A stretch of DNA of 64,000 bases from Mesorhizobium escarrei (GTDB taxonomy: Bacteria > Pseudomonadota > Alphaproteobacteria > Rhizobiales > Rhizobiaceae). The notes under the pieces are model-generated. The model saw only the letters and a program-made list of their open reading frames with translations. It had not been told where the DNA came from and ran no database searches. The position numbers were made by a program, and so were the translations under genes. The stretch lies in the NCBI RefSeq assembly GCF_935825525.1, contig NZ_CAKXZT010000157.1, positions 94,346 to 158,345 of the forward strand. Direction: 5' to 3'. Of the stretch, positions 44,694 to 53,276 are shown in pieces. How positions within the stretch are numbered: position 1 is the stretch's first letter; every line of letters begins with the position of its first letter.

Positions 44694-45773
44694 ATGCGCA
44701 TCCTGATGGTCACCGACGCCTGGCGCCCGCAAGTCAACGGCGTCGTCCATACGCTGGAACGGCTTTCGGAGACCCTGAAATCCTTCGACGTCGAGACGGA
44801 CTTCCTGACCCCGAACATCTTTCGTACCTTGCCCTTGCCGACCTATCCCGACATCCGGCTGGCGCTGACGACGCCAGGCCGCGTCGCGCGCCTGATCGAA
44901 GCGCGCAATGCCGATCATATCCACATCGTCACCGAAGGCCCGCTCGGCATGATGGCGCGGCGCTATTGCCGCAAGGCGGGCCGGCCGTTCACGACAAGCT
45001 ATCACACGCGCTTTCCGGAATATCTGAGCGCGCGGCTGCCAATACCGGAAGCCTGGGCCTATCGCTGGCTTCGCGATTTCCACAATTCCGGACAAGGCAC
45101 GCTGGTCGCCACCCGATCGCTGGCGGACGATCTGGCGGCGCGCGGCTTCACCAAGCTCAGGCCATGGACGCGCGGCGTCGATACCGACCATTTCCGGCCG
45201 GACAAGAAAAAGGATCTGGGGCTCGAGCGACCGATCTTCCTCTGCGTCGGCCGCGTTGCGATCGAAAAGAACCTGACCGCCTTCCTCGACCTGGATTTGC
45301 CCGGCAGCAAGGTGGTCGTCGGCGAGGGACCGGAGTTGGCCAGGCTCAAGGCGAGATACCCCGATGCCCATTTCCTTGGCCACCGCCCAAACGACGAACT
45401 GGCCGAAATCTACGCCTCTGTCGACGTCTTCGTTTTTCCCAGCCGCACCGACACGTTCGGCAATGTCATCATCGAGGCGCTGGCCAGCGGCACGCCGGTC
45501 GCAGCCTATCCGGTGACTGGACCGATCGACATTGTCGGCGACGGCGTTGGCGGAGCGGTGTCGAACGACTTGCGTGAAGCCGCGCTCGCCGCGCTCCAAG
45601 TCGACCGCGCCGAGGCGCGCCAACGGGCAATGCGCTATAGCTGGAAAGCCTGCGCGGAAATGTTCCTGGAGACGGTTGGAGAGGCACTGGGCACCCAGCG
45701 AAAACTGACACCACCTTTGGTCATCCACGGGCGAAGCCGACGCGCAGACCCGTGGATGACGAAGCTAAAATAA
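44694..45773 (+). CDS. glycosyltransferase family 4 type (GDP-mannose-dependent mannosyltransferase-like)
   Basis: AAAGG precedes the ATG. The GT-B enzyme starts MRILMVTDAWRPQVNGVVHTL, has SYHTRFPEYLSAR and RPWTRGVDTDHFRP, and the donor-site segments LCVGRVAIEKN and VFPSRTDTFGNVIIEALASG. Such enzymes add sugars to lipid or polysaccharide acceptors at the inner membrane. The last ~17 residues (from VIHGRSRRADPW) are encoded by an inverted repeat and do not belong to the family. Confidence 0.92.
   Translation: MRILMVTDAWRPQVNGVVHTLERLSETLKSFDVETDFLTPNIFRTLPLPTYPDIRLALTTPGRVARLIEARNADHIHIVTEGPLGMMARRYCRKAGRPFTTSYHTRFPEYLSARLPIPEAWAYRWLRDFHNSGQGTLVATRSLADDLAARGFTKLRPWTRGVDTDHFRPDKKKDLGLERPIFLCVGRVAIEKNLTAFLDLDLPGSKVVVGEGPELARLKARYPDAHFLGHRPNDELAEIYASVDVFVFPSRTDTFGNVIIEALASGTPVAAYPVTGPIDIVGDGVGGAVSNDLREAALAALQVDRAEARQRAMRYSWKACAEMFLETVGEALGTQRKLTPPLVIHGRSRRADPWMTKLK
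45720..45760. repeat. inverted repeat encoding the glycosyltransferase C-terminus
   Basis: GTCATCCACGGG and CCCGTGGATGAC are perfect 12-bp arms around a 17-nt spacer (GCGAAGCCGACGCGC in the middle). It is a common rhizobial intergenic palindrome. Here it supplies the final codons and overlaps the convergent gene boundary. Confidence 0.75.
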
Positions 45774-46118
45774 CCTGCCACCGTCCGGCACCCTGCGTTC
45801 GATCGCGCCAAGCACGACCGCACCCTCCTCGTCGGGAAAGCCAAGCGTCAGCACTTCCGACATGAAGGGGCCGATTTGCCGCGGCGGAAAATTGACCACC
45901 GCGAACACCTGCCGGCCGATCAGCGTCTCGGGCGCATAATATTTGGTGATCTGCGCCGACGATTTCTTCACTCCGATATCAGGGCCGAAATCGATCTTCA
46001 GCTTTATCGACGGCTTGCGCGCCTCCGGAGACGGCTCGGCCTCGACGATCGTGCCGGCACGAATGTCGACCCGATCGAAATCGGCGAAGCTGATCTCGGG
46101 CTTGCGCTTCGAACTCAT
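45765..46118 (-). CDS. csaA: CsaA-like tRNA-binding domain protein
   Basis: The 117-residue OB-fold (EMAP/tRNA-bind) protein shows FDRVDIRAGTIVEAEPSPEA, KSSAQITKYYAPETLIG and VVNFPPRQIGPFMSEVLTLG, the complete CsaA pattern. Bacterial CsaA proteins bind tRNA and show chaperone activity. Its last codons overlap the convergent glycosyltransferase frame by 9 bp. Confidence 0.92.
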   Translation of the reverse strand: MSSKRKPEISFADFDRVDIRAGTIVEAEPSPEARKPSIKLKIDFGPDIGVKKSSAQITKYYAPETLIGRQVFAVVNFPPRQIGPFMSEVLTLGFPDEEGAVVLGAIERRVPDGGRLF

Positions 46119-46130
46119 TGAGGACCTGGC

Positions 46131-46631
46131 TCAGGCGTTTCCATAAGTCTCGAACAGGACGCCGGCCAGCGCATCCTTGGCCGAGGTTCCCGACCAGACG
46201 ACGAACTGGAACGCCTGGAAATAGCATTCGCAGGCTTCCAGCGCCGACGACAACAGCACCTCGACCTGCTGGCTCGACGGCTCGACCCCGCCGGCGAGCA
46301 GCAGCGACTGGCGGAACATGATCGCGCCCTCCTGCTCCCAGAGGTCGAAATGGCCGAACAGCATCTGCTCGTTGATCAGCGAAAGCAGCCGCATCACTTC
46401 GAGCGCGCGCGCCTCCGGCACCTTGATGTCGAACGCGCAGGCCAGATGCAGCGCCTCGAAATCCTCCATCCAGGAAAATGAGACGTGGTAGTCGGTCCAG
46501 CTTCCGGCAACTGAAATCGAAATCTCGTCGTCGCCGGCCCGTTCGAAGGACCACTCGTTGTTATGCGCCACCTGCTCGATAACATCCACCGGATGGATTT
46601 CGCGCGAGAATTCGAGTTCGAGAAGTTCCAT
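46131..46631 (-). CDS. YbjN domain-containing protein
   Basis: AGGAAG precedes the ATG at 46631, preferred to an upstream codon at 46682. The 166 residues (IEQVAHNNEWSFERAGDDEI, LMSLINEQ-like LLSLINEQMLFGHFDLWEQE) match the YbjN/DUF1790 type III-chaperone-like fold common in alphaproteobacteria. Its function is unresolved. It stands 12 bp from csaA in the same direction, so the two may be co-transcribed. Confidence 0.88.
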   Translation of the reverse strand: MELLELEFSREIHPVDVIEQVAHNNEWSFERAGDDEISISVAGSWTDYHVSFSWMEDFEALHLACAFDIKVPEARALEVMRLLSLINEQMLFGHFDLWEQEGAIMFRQSLLLAGGVEPSSQQVEVLLSSALEACECYFQAFQFVVWSGTSAKDALAGVLFETYGNA

Positions 46632-46947
46632 GAATGCTTCCTGTCGTTCAGGGGAGCGCCTCACGCTCCGCGGGGCACACACAGCGAACTATCTTGTCTA
46701 GAACTCGGACGGCCGGGACTTCGTCAACGCAAAGACCCCAGACCGGACCCCACCGCCCGGCGCATGACCCTGCTCCGAATCATGCAACAAATTCAGTCTA
46801 TTGATCGGGACTCGCGTGACCAGCCCATTTTTTCGCACTGCGTCATTCGCATGTGGAAAGCCGCTGTCACAAAGATTCACGCAATGCCGGTAAGCGATTC
46901 ACGACAAAGCGCTTTTTGCGATTGTGCTTTGTGGAAAAGTTTAACGA
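46632..46947. other. intergenic region without recognisable gene
   Basis: The 316 bp between ybjN and ubiK contain no frame with family resemblance on either strand and no clear hairpin terminator. The stretch 46900-46950 is T-rich on the plus strand. Confidence 0.5.
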
Positions 46948-47250
46948 TTATTTTTTTGGTCTGGGCTTTGCCGCAGCCGCAGGCGCGGCCTGCCCGGTCA
47001 ATTCGGCGAGTTTCGCCTCGAGGGCTTCGAGGCGCGTGGCGAGACGGGTATTTTCTTCCCTGGCTTTTACCGCCATGTCGCGGGCAGCTTCGAATTCTTC
47101 GCGCTGCACCAGGTCCATCGAGTTGAGAACGCGCTCGGCCTGCCCCTTGAAGGCGGTTTCCACTTCGCGGCGCACGCCTTGCGCAGCACCCGCAGCGTCG
47201 GTCATCAGCTTGGCGAATTCATCGAGAATGCGGTTCGGTCCGGTCGACAT
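46948..47250 (-). CDS. ubiK: accessory factor UbiK family protein (BMFP)
   Basis: GAGGA precedes the ATG at 47250. The 100-residue protein (MSTGPNRILDEFAKLMTDAA, then VQREEFEAARDMAVKAREEN) is amphipathic helix plus coiled coil, ending in an Ala/Pro/Lys tail. UbiK assists ubiquinone synthesis by trimerising on the membrane with UbiJ. It is divergent from lgt, an order common in Hyphomicrobiales. Confidence 0.88.
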   Translation of the reverse strand: MSTGPNRILDEFAKLMTDAAGAAQGVRREVETAFKGQAERVLNSMDLVQREEFEAARDMAVKAREENTRLATRLEALEAKLAELTGQAAPAAAAKPRPKK

Positions 47251-47381
47251 GGCAAATCCTCGCTTGCTCGATTTGACGTAGTGGCGCACGACGCGGAATG
47301 CAAGCTTCCACGTCGCCTTGACCCGGCCAAAACCCTGCCGCATGGTCCGCGCCCGAACGCGATCGCAACCGGGAGATCCTG

Positions 47382-48236
47382 TTGAGCGAGTATTTTATGC
47401 TGCCGCTGGCCGTCCTTCCCTTCCCCAACATCGACCCGGTCATCGTCCAGATCGGGCCGCTGGCGGTGCATTGGTATGGCGTCGGCTACATCGTCGGCAT
47501 TCTCTTCGCCTGGTGGTATGCCAAGCGGCTCGTCGCCAATGCGAGGCTCTGGCCTGACGGCACAGTGCCGATGAAGCCCGAGGATCTCGACGACTTCATC
47601 GTCTGGGCGGCTATCGGCGTGGTGCTTGGCGGGCGCACCGGCTACGTGCTGTTTTACGACCTGCCGCGCTACATCGCTCAACCCTCGGATATCCTTGCCG
47701 TCTGGCAGGGCGGCATGTCCTTCCATGGCGGGCTGCTCGGCGTCGTCCTCGCCATGACGCTGTTTTCCTGGTCGCGCGGCATCCGCACATGGTCGCTGTT
47801 CGACGTGGTGGCGGCCGGCGTGCCGGTCGGCCTTGGCCTCGTCCGCATGGCGAATTTCATCAACTCCGAACTTTGGGGCAGGCCGACCGACGTGCCATGG
47901 GCGGTCGAATTCCCCAATGGCGGGCCATTTGCCCGCCATCCGAGCCAGCTCTACGAGGCGCTGCTAGAAGGCCTGGTGCTGTTCCTGGTCCTGCGCTTCC
48001 TCACCCATTCCAGGCTCAAGCTGAAGACGCCGCGCTTCGTCGGCGGCGCCTTCATCGCGGGTTACGGTCTCTCGCGCATCCTTGTCGAATTATTCCGCGA
48101 GCCCGACCAGCAGCTCGGCTACCTCCTCGGCACCGGCTGGCTGACGATGGGCATGGTGCTGTCGCTGCCGATGCTGCTGGCCGGCATCTGGGCGATGGCG
48201 ACCGCAAAGCCGGTTACACAGCCGCAGCCGGTATGA
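47382..48236 (+). CDS. lgt: prolipoprotein diacylglyceryl transferase
   Basis: The start is a TTG with GGGAG six bases upstream; an ATG at 47397 is the alternative. The 284-residue polytopic enzyme has the Lgt hallmarks: HWYGVGYIVGILFAWWYAKR, GGRTGYVLFYDL, GGMSFHGGLLG and RMANFINSELWGRPTD, plus RHPSQLYEALLEG. It transfers diacylglycerol to the lipobox cysteine of prolipoproteins in the inner membrane. Its stop overlaps the next gene by 4 bp. Confidence 0.96.
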   Translation: MSEYFMLPLAVLPFPNIDPVIVQIGPLAVHWYGVGYIVGILFAWWYAKRLVANARLWPDGTVPMKPEDLDDFIVWAAIGVVLGGRTGYVLFYDLPRYIAQPSDILAVWQGGMSFHGGLLGVVLAMTLFSWSRGIRTWSLFDVVAAGVPVGLGLVRMANFINSELWGRPTDVPWAVEFPNGGPFARHPSQLYEALLEGLVLFLVLRFLTHSRLKLKTPRFVGGAFIAGYGLSRILVELFREPDQQLGYLLGTGWLTMGMVLSLPMLLAGIWAMATAKPVTQPQPV

Positions 48237-49321
48237 CCCGGCTGAAAACCCGCATCGTCGAGCTGATCGCTGCCGCCGGGCCGATCCCCGTCAACCACTA
48301 CATGGCGCTTTGCCTGTTCGATCCGCGGGACGGCTACTATACGACGCGCCAGCCGTTCGGGGCTGCCGGCGACTTCGTCACCGCACCGGAGATCAGCCAG
48401 ATGTTCGGCGAGCTGATCGCCGTCTGGCTCTACGAAGCCTGGTTGGCGACCGGCCGGCCGATGCCGGCCACCATCGCCGAGATCGGCCCCGGCCGCGGCA
48501 CGCTGATGAAGGACATGCTGCGCACGCTTTCGCGGCTCGATACGGCGCTGACCGCCGGTACATCGTTCGCCATGATCGAGACCAGCCCGCGGCTGGCAGA
48601 TGTCCAGAAGCAAACGCTTGCCGCCACGCCTGCCGCGATCGGCTGGCACGAAAACATCGACACGCTGCCGCAGACCCCGCTTTTCATCGTCGGCAACGAA
48701 GTGTTCGACGCGGTGCCGATCCGCCAGTTCGTCCGCGCCGGAACAGGCTGGCGCGAACGGATGATCGGTATCGACGACGCGGACGAATTGCATTTCTTCG
48801 CCGGCGCCGGCTCGGTCGACCCGGCGCTATTGCCGAACGATGCCGAAAACGCGCCTCAGGGCGCGATCATCGAGATCGCGCCGGCCCGAGCCGCGCTGAT
48901 GGCGAGCATCGCCGAGCGATTGGCCGGGCTCGGCGGCGCCGGCCTGTTCCTCGACTATGGCTACCTCCAGCCAGGGATCGGCGACACGTTGCAGGCCTTG
49001 CGCAGGCACGATCACGAAGATGTGCTGGCCAATCCGGGCGAGGCCGATCTCACCGCCCATGTCGATTTCGCCGCCCTTGCCGCGATTGTGCGGGCGCATG
49101 GCCTCGATGCCCATCTCTCCACGCAAGGCGAATTCCTGGTGGAAATGGGGCTTCTCGAACGCGCCGGCCAGCTCGGCGCCAATGCCAATGAGGCGGCTCG
49201 CGAAAAGATTGCAGGCGAGGTCGAACGCCTCGCCGGTCCGCAAGCCATGGGCGACCTGTTCAAGGTGCTTGCCGTCCTGCCTGCCGGCATCGCCGTTCCG
49301 CCCTTTGCAACGGCGGATTGA
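48233..49321 (+). CDS. class I SAM-dependent methyltransferase (MidA/NDUFAF7 family)
   Basis: It starts with ATGA overlap at 48233. The 362 residues show GPIPVNHYMALCLFDPRDGYY and FVTAPEISQMFGELIAVWL, the SAM-binding IAEIGPGRGTLMKDMLR and GNEVFDAVPIRQFVR. This is the family of mitochondrial NDUFAF7, which methylates an arginine of a complex I subunit; the bacterial role is less certain. It sits between lgt and pgeF as in many rhizobia. Confidence 0.92.
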   Translation: MTRLKTRIVELIAAAGPIPVNHYMALCLFDPRDGYYTTRQPFGAAGDFVTAPEISQMFGELIAVWLYEAWLATGRPMPATIAEIGPGRGTLMKDMLRTLSRLDTALTAGTSFAMIETSPRLADVQKQTLAATPAAIGWHENIDTLPQTPLFIVGNEVFDAVPIRQFVRAGTGWRERMIGIDDADELHFFAGAGSVDPALLPNDAENAPQGAIIEIAPARAALMASIAERLAGLGGAGLFLDYGYLQPGIGDTLQALRRHDHEDVLANPGEADLTAHVDFAALAAIVRAHGLDAHLSTQGEFLVEMGLLERAGQLGANANEAAREKIAGEVERLAGPQAMGDLFKVLAVLPAGIAVPPFATAD

Positions 49322-49357
49322 CTTTTCACCGCCGCCTCTCCCACTCTCCCGCCTTCC

Positions 49358-49437
49358 GACTGTCGCCATTCTTTGGAGTGTAGCTCATCTGTGGACTGTC
49401 GCCATTCTTTGGACTGACGCCATCTTTGGACTGACGC
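49358..49437 (+). repeat. short direct repeats in the midA-pgeF spacer
   Basis: GACTGTCGCCATTCTTTGGA occurs at 49358 and 49394, followed by shorter copies GACTGACGCCATCTTTGGA and CTGACGC. The repeats occupy most of the leader of the pgeF gene. Confidence 0.75.
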
Positions 49438-49472
49438 TTGACGAAATCGCTCTCACGGACAACAACGCAGCC

Positions 49473-50267
49473 ATGCTGAATCAGACCAAACCGGATCCCG
49501 TTCGGTCGCCCTTGCTGGAGAAAGCGCGGGCGCAAGGCATTCGCCACGGCTATTTCACCCGCGTCGGCGGCGTCTCCAGCGGCATCTATCAGGGCCTCAA
49601 CATCGGCACCGGCTCGAGCGACGACCAGACGCAGGTCGCCGAGAACCGCCGCCGCATCGCCGACTGGATGGGCGTGCCATCAAGCCATCTCTTGACCGCC
49701 CACCAGATCCATTCGCCCGACGTCGTCATCGCCAGGCAGCCCTTTCCCGGCGATCGGCCGAAGGCCGACGCTGTCGTCACCGACCGGCCGGGCATTGCGG
49801 TGGGCGCCTCGACGGCCGATTGCGGACCGGTGCTGTTCGCCGATGCCGAGGCGCGAATCGTCGGCGCAGCCCATGCCGGCTGGAAGGGCGCCTTGTCAGG
49901 GGTGCTGGAAAGCACCATTGCGGCAATGGAAAGCCTCGGCGCCCGGCGCGAGCGCATCATTGCGGTTCTCGGCCCGTGCATCGGCCCGGAAAACTATGAA
50001 GTCGGCCCGGAATTCATCGCTCGTTTCGTCGAGGCCGATGCCGACAATATCGGCTATTTCGCGCCCTCCGTGAAGCCGGAACATGCAATGTTCGACCTCA
50101 GCCGCTATACGGTCGATCGGCTGACCCGGGCCGGCGTCACCGCCGATGGGCTCGGCCGCTGCACCTACGCCGAGGAGGATCTGTTCTATTCCTACCGGCG
50201 CAGCACCCATCGCAAGGAGCCGGATTACGGGCGGCAGATTTCGGCAATCGTTTTGGAGACAGAGTAA
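49473..50267 (+). CDS. pgeF: peptidoglycan editing factor PgeF / multicopper-oxidase-like laccase domain
   Basis: The 264-residue protein has the zinc site of the YfiH family: HQIHSPDVVIA, STADCGPVLFAD and GAAHAGWKGALSGVLEST, plus LGPCIGPENYEVG. Family members cleave misincorporated residues from UDP-MurNAc peptides or act on purine nucleosides. Its stop TAA shares one base with the next start. Confidence 0.94.
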   Translation: MLNQTKPDPVRSPLLEKARAQGIRHGYFTRVGGVSSGIYQGLNIGTGSSDDQTQVAENRRRIADWMGVPSSHLLTAHQIHSPDVVIARQPFPGDRPKADAVVTDRPGIAVGASTADCGPVLFADAEARIVGAAHAGWKGALSGVLESTIAAMESLGARRERIIAVLGPCIGPENYEVGPEFIARFVEADADNIGYFAPSVKPEHAMFDLSRYTVDRLTRAGVTADGLGRCTYAEEDLFYSYRRSTHRKEPDYGRQISAIVLETE

Positions 50268-51418
50268 TGGCGCTGCATTTCGAACGGTCGGAGTTTGACG
50301 CGCGGCGCGATCGGCTGATGATCGAGATCGCCGAGAAGAAGCTCGATGCCGTCTTGCTGTTTGCGCAGGAGAGCATGTACTGGCTGACCGGCTACGATAC
50401 GTTCGGCTTCTGCTTCTTCCAGTGCCTGGTGGTGAAGGCAGACGGTTCGATGATCCTGCTCACGCGCTCGGCCGATCTGCGCCAGGCGCGCCACACCTCG
50501 ATCATCGACAACATCGTGCTGTGGACCGATCGCGACGGCGCCAATCCGGCGGTCGACCTGCGCAATTTGCTCAACGACCTCGACCTGCTCGGCGCCCGCA
50601 TCGGCGTCGAATACGACACCCACGGCCTGACCGCCTACAATGGCCGGCGCCTGGACGAGCAATTGCAGACCTTTGGCCAGATCGCCGACGCTTCCGGCAT
50701 CGTCAGCCGGTTGCGCCTGTTCAAGAGCCCGGCCGAAATCGCCAAGGTGGAGAAGGCCGCAAATCTCGCCGACGACGCGCTGGACGCGGCCCTGCCGCTG
50801 ATCAAGCAGGGTGGCGACGAAGCCTTGATCCTTGCCGCCATGCAGGGCGCGATCTTTGCCGGCGGCGGCGACTATCCGGCCAACGAGTTCATCATCGGCT
50901 CTGGCGTGGACGCATTGCTTTGCCGTTACAAGGCTGGCCGTCGCAAACTGGGCAAGAACGACCAGCTGACGCTCGAATGGGCCGGCGTCTTCCACCATTA
51001 CCATGCGGCGATGATGCGCACGGTGCTGACCGGCAAGGTGTCGAAACGTCACCAGGAACTGTTCGATGCTGCGCGCGCCGCACTTCTGGCGGTCGAAAAG
51101 GCGATGACGCCCGGAAATACCTTCGGCGACGTGTTCGACGCGCATGCCCGCACGCTCGAAACGCACAATTTGACCAAGCACCGGCTCAACGCCTGCGGCT
51201 ATTCGCTCGGCGCCCGCTTCACCCCATCATGGATGGACATGCCGATGTTCTATCAGGGCAATCCCGAACCGATCGCGCCAAACATGACGCTGTTCGCCCA
51301 CATGATCATCATGGACTCCGAAACCGAGACGGCAATGACGCTTGGCCGGACCTATCTGACGACTGAATCGCAGCCGAAGCCGCTGTCCCGCCTTGATCTC
51401 GACTTGATTGTGCAATGA
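50267..51418 (+). CDS. M24 family (Xaa-Pro peptidase-like) protein lacking the usual metal ligands
   Basis: The fold is that of creatinase/aminopeptidase P: LTGYDTFGFCFFQCLVV in the N-domain and the pita-bread domain from about residue 165. The five canonical metal ligands are altered: LTLEWAGVFHHYHAAMMRT has Glu and Ala for the two Asp, and GYSLGARFTPSW has Tyr for the His. Only the last Glu (YLTTES) remains. This pattern resembles the ectoine hydrolase (DoeA/EutD) and creatinase branch rather than true metallopeptidases. It is coupled to pgeF. Confidence 0.88.
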   Translation: MALHFERSEFDARRDRLMIEIAEKKLDAVLLFAQESMYWLTGYDTFGFCFFQCLVVKADGSMILLTRSADLRQARHTSIIDNIVLWTDRDGANPAVDLRNLLNDLDLLGARIGVEYDTHGLTAYNGRRLDEQLQTFGQIADASGIVSRLRLFKSPAEIAKVEKAANLADDALDAALPLIKQGGDEALILAAMQGAIFAGGGDYPANEFIIGSGVDALLCRYKAGRRKLGKNDQLTLEWAGVFHHYHAAMMRTVLTGKVSKRHQELFDAARAALLAVEKAMTPGNTFGDVFDAHARTLETHNLTKHRLNACGYSLGARFTPSWMDMPMFYQGNPEPIAPNMTLFAHMIIMDSETETAMTLGRTYLTTESQPKPLSRLDLDLIVQ

Positions 51419-51472
51419 ATCCATAATGGTAAGAATGCAAGAGGCGTTCATCGCCAGGGAGTTTTGAGGCAA

Positions 51473-52120
51473 ATGAGGCGATCGCATGCGACGACCGTGT
51501 CATTGCTCGCGGCGCTGACGCTGGCCGCCTGCACCAACGCGAAGGACGTTCTCGAGCCCTCGGCCATCGCCCCGCAGTCGACGCAGGCCGTGCCAGCGGC
51601 CGGAAGCGGCACGGCTGCAACGGCCACCGCACCTGCAACCACCGCCCAGCCTTCCGCTACGGCCCAGCCTCCCGCGACAACACAGCCTTCCCCGACGGCA
51701 CAGCCCGCAACCACCACCGTGCCGCCGGCAAAGAGCGCCGCCGTCATCGCACGCACCCGTCTGCAGGTGGCGCCGATCGTCGGCGCCTCGGTGGAAGCCG
51801 CGACACCATTGACCGCGCAGCTTCAGACGCGAGCCAAGCAGCGCGGCATCACCCTTGCAGGAAGCGCCGGACAGACTCCGACGCACGTGCTGAAAGGCTA
51901 TTTCTCGACGATGTCGGAAGGCAAGGATACCACCGTCATCTATGTCTGGGACGTCTATGACCCGGCAGGCAACCGGCTGCATCGCATCAACGGCCAGCAG
52001 AAGGCGCCCTCCGTCAATGATGGCGAAGGCTGGGCTGCGGTTGCGCCGGAGACCATGCAGGCGATCGCCGACCAGACAATCGACCAGTTTGCCACATGGC
52101 TTGGCGGCCAAGCGGGCTGA
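51473..52120 (+). CDS. putative lipoprotein with Pro/Thr/Ala-rich linker
   Basis: The ATG at 51473 (MRRSHATTVSLLAALTLAAC) encodes a signal peptide with lipobox LAAC. A TTG three codons upstream is possible. A ~50-residue linker of Pro, Ala, Thr and Gln (TAQPSATAQPPATTQPSP) leads to a ~120-residue globular domain (THVLKGYFSTMSEGKDTTVI, VWDVYDPAGNRLHRI). The architecture suggests an envelope-anchored protein reaching through the periplasm. Family unknown. Confidence 0.82.
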   Translation: MRRSHATTVSLLAALTLAACTNAKDVLEPSAIAPQSTQAVPAAGSGTAATATAPATTAQPSATAQPPATTQPSPTAQPATTTVPPAKSAAVIARTRLQVAPIVGASVEAATPLTAQLQTRAKQRGITLAGSAGQTPTHVLKGYFSTMSEGKDTTVIYVWDVYDPAGNRLHRINGQQKAPSVNDGEGWAAVAPETMQAIADQTIDQFATWLGGQAG

Positions 52121-52286
52121 CCGGCCGGCTGACATGTGGCCGGTTATTCTCGCCGTGAAGGTTTATTGAGATTAGCCGGCGGATTCCCGATCACGACGCT
52201 TGCAATACCGGCACGGGCCGCTAAAAGCCCGACTAAGAGGCTCAAGAGAGTCTGCCAGAGTCTCCATCCTTCACCAGGAACGGTGC

Positions 52287-53222
52287 ATGAAGCTTTTCGC
52301 GGGCAATTCCAACAGGGTGCTGGCCGAAGCGGTCGCCCGCTATCTCAACATCCCGCTGGGCAAAGCCAGCGTCAGGCGCTTCGCCGATCAGGAAATCTTC
52401 GTCGAGATACAGGAGAATGTGCGTGGCGAGGATGTCTTCATCCTGCAGTCCACCTCGTTTCCGACCAATGATCACCTGATGGAGTTGCTCATCATGATCG
52501 ATGCCTTCATGCGCTCGTCAGCCAAGCGCATCACCGCGGTCATTCCCTATTTCGGCTATGCAAGGCAGGACCGCCGCGCCTCGGGCCGCACGCCGATTTC
52601 GGCCAAGCTGGTCGCCAACATGATTACCCGGGCCGGGGTCGATCGCGTCTTGACGCTGGATCTCCACGCCGGCCAGATCCAGGGCTTTTTCGACATCCCG
52701 ACCGACAATCTCTTCTCGGTGCCGGTCATGGCCCGCGATGTGAAGGCGAAATACAAGCGGCTTGCCAATGTCATGGTCGTGTCGCCGGATGTCGGCGGCG
52801 TGGTCCGCGCCCGCGCGCTCGCCAAGCGCATCGATGCCCAGCTTGCCATAGTCGACAAGCGTCGCGAGCGCCCCGGCGAATCGGAAGTCATGAACGTCAT
52901 CGGCGACGTGCGCGGCAAGGATTGCCTGTTGATCGATGACATCATCGATTCGGGCGGCACCTTGTGCAATGCGGCCGATGCGCTGCTTGCCGCCGGCGCC
53001 ACCAGCGTCACCGCCTACACCACCCATGGCGTTTTGTCGGGCGGCGCCATCGCCCGCATCGGCGCCTCGAAACTGCAGGAACTGGTCATCACCGATTCCA
53101 TCCAGCCGACCCAGGCGGTGCTCGACGCCAGCAACATCCGCGTTGTCTCCATCGCCGACCTGATGGGTGAGGCGATCTCGCGCACGGCGACCGAAGAGTC
53201 GGTGTCGAGCCTGTTCGACTGA
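52287..53222 (+). CDS. prs: ribose-phosphate pyrophosphokinase
   Basis: AGGAA precedes the ATG. The 311-residue enzyme makes PRPP from ribose-5-phosphate and ATP. It shows KLFAGNSNRVLAEAVARYL, the ATP site IPYFGYARQDRR, VLTLDLHAGQIQGFFDIP, VVSPDVGGVVRARALAKR and the PRPP loop CLLIDDIIDSGGTLCNAA. Full length and regular class I. Confidence 0.97.
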   Translation: MKLFAGNSNRVLAEAVARYLNIPLGKASVRRFADQEIFVEIQENVRGEDVFILQSTSFPTNDHLMELLIMIDAFMRSSAKRITAVIPYFGYARQDRRASGRTPISAKLVANMITRAGVDRVLTLDLHAGQIQGFFDIPTDNLFSVPVMARDVKAKYKRLANVMVVSPDVGGVVRARALAKRIDAQLAIVDKRRERPGESEVMNVIGDVRGKDCLLIDDIIDSGGTLCNAADALLAAGATSVTAYTTHGVLSGGAIARIGASKLQELVITDSIQPTQAVLDASNIRVVSIADLMGEAISRTATEESVSSLFD

Positions 53223-53249
53223 AGTCTCTGCCCGCGCTACCTTGTTTTC

Positions 53250-53276
53250 GCGCATGATCCTTCCGAGGTCATGCGC
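53250..53276. terminator. inverted repeat after prs
   Basis: GCGCATGA and TCATGCGC are perfect 8-bp arms around 11 nt. It is a shortened form of a frequent rhizobial palindrome. It overlaps the end of the convergent AraC gene. Confidence 0.55.

Noticed and set aside
47789..48232. N-terminal extension of the MidA-type methyltransferase to 47789
   Set aside because: The extension is lgt read in another frame. The ATG at 48233 overlaps the lgt stop and starts at the family's usual N-terminus.
49358..49440. Spaced repeats that could suggest a CRISPR array
   Set aside because: There are only two good copies, with unequal short spacing and no cas genes. They are simple tandem duplications.
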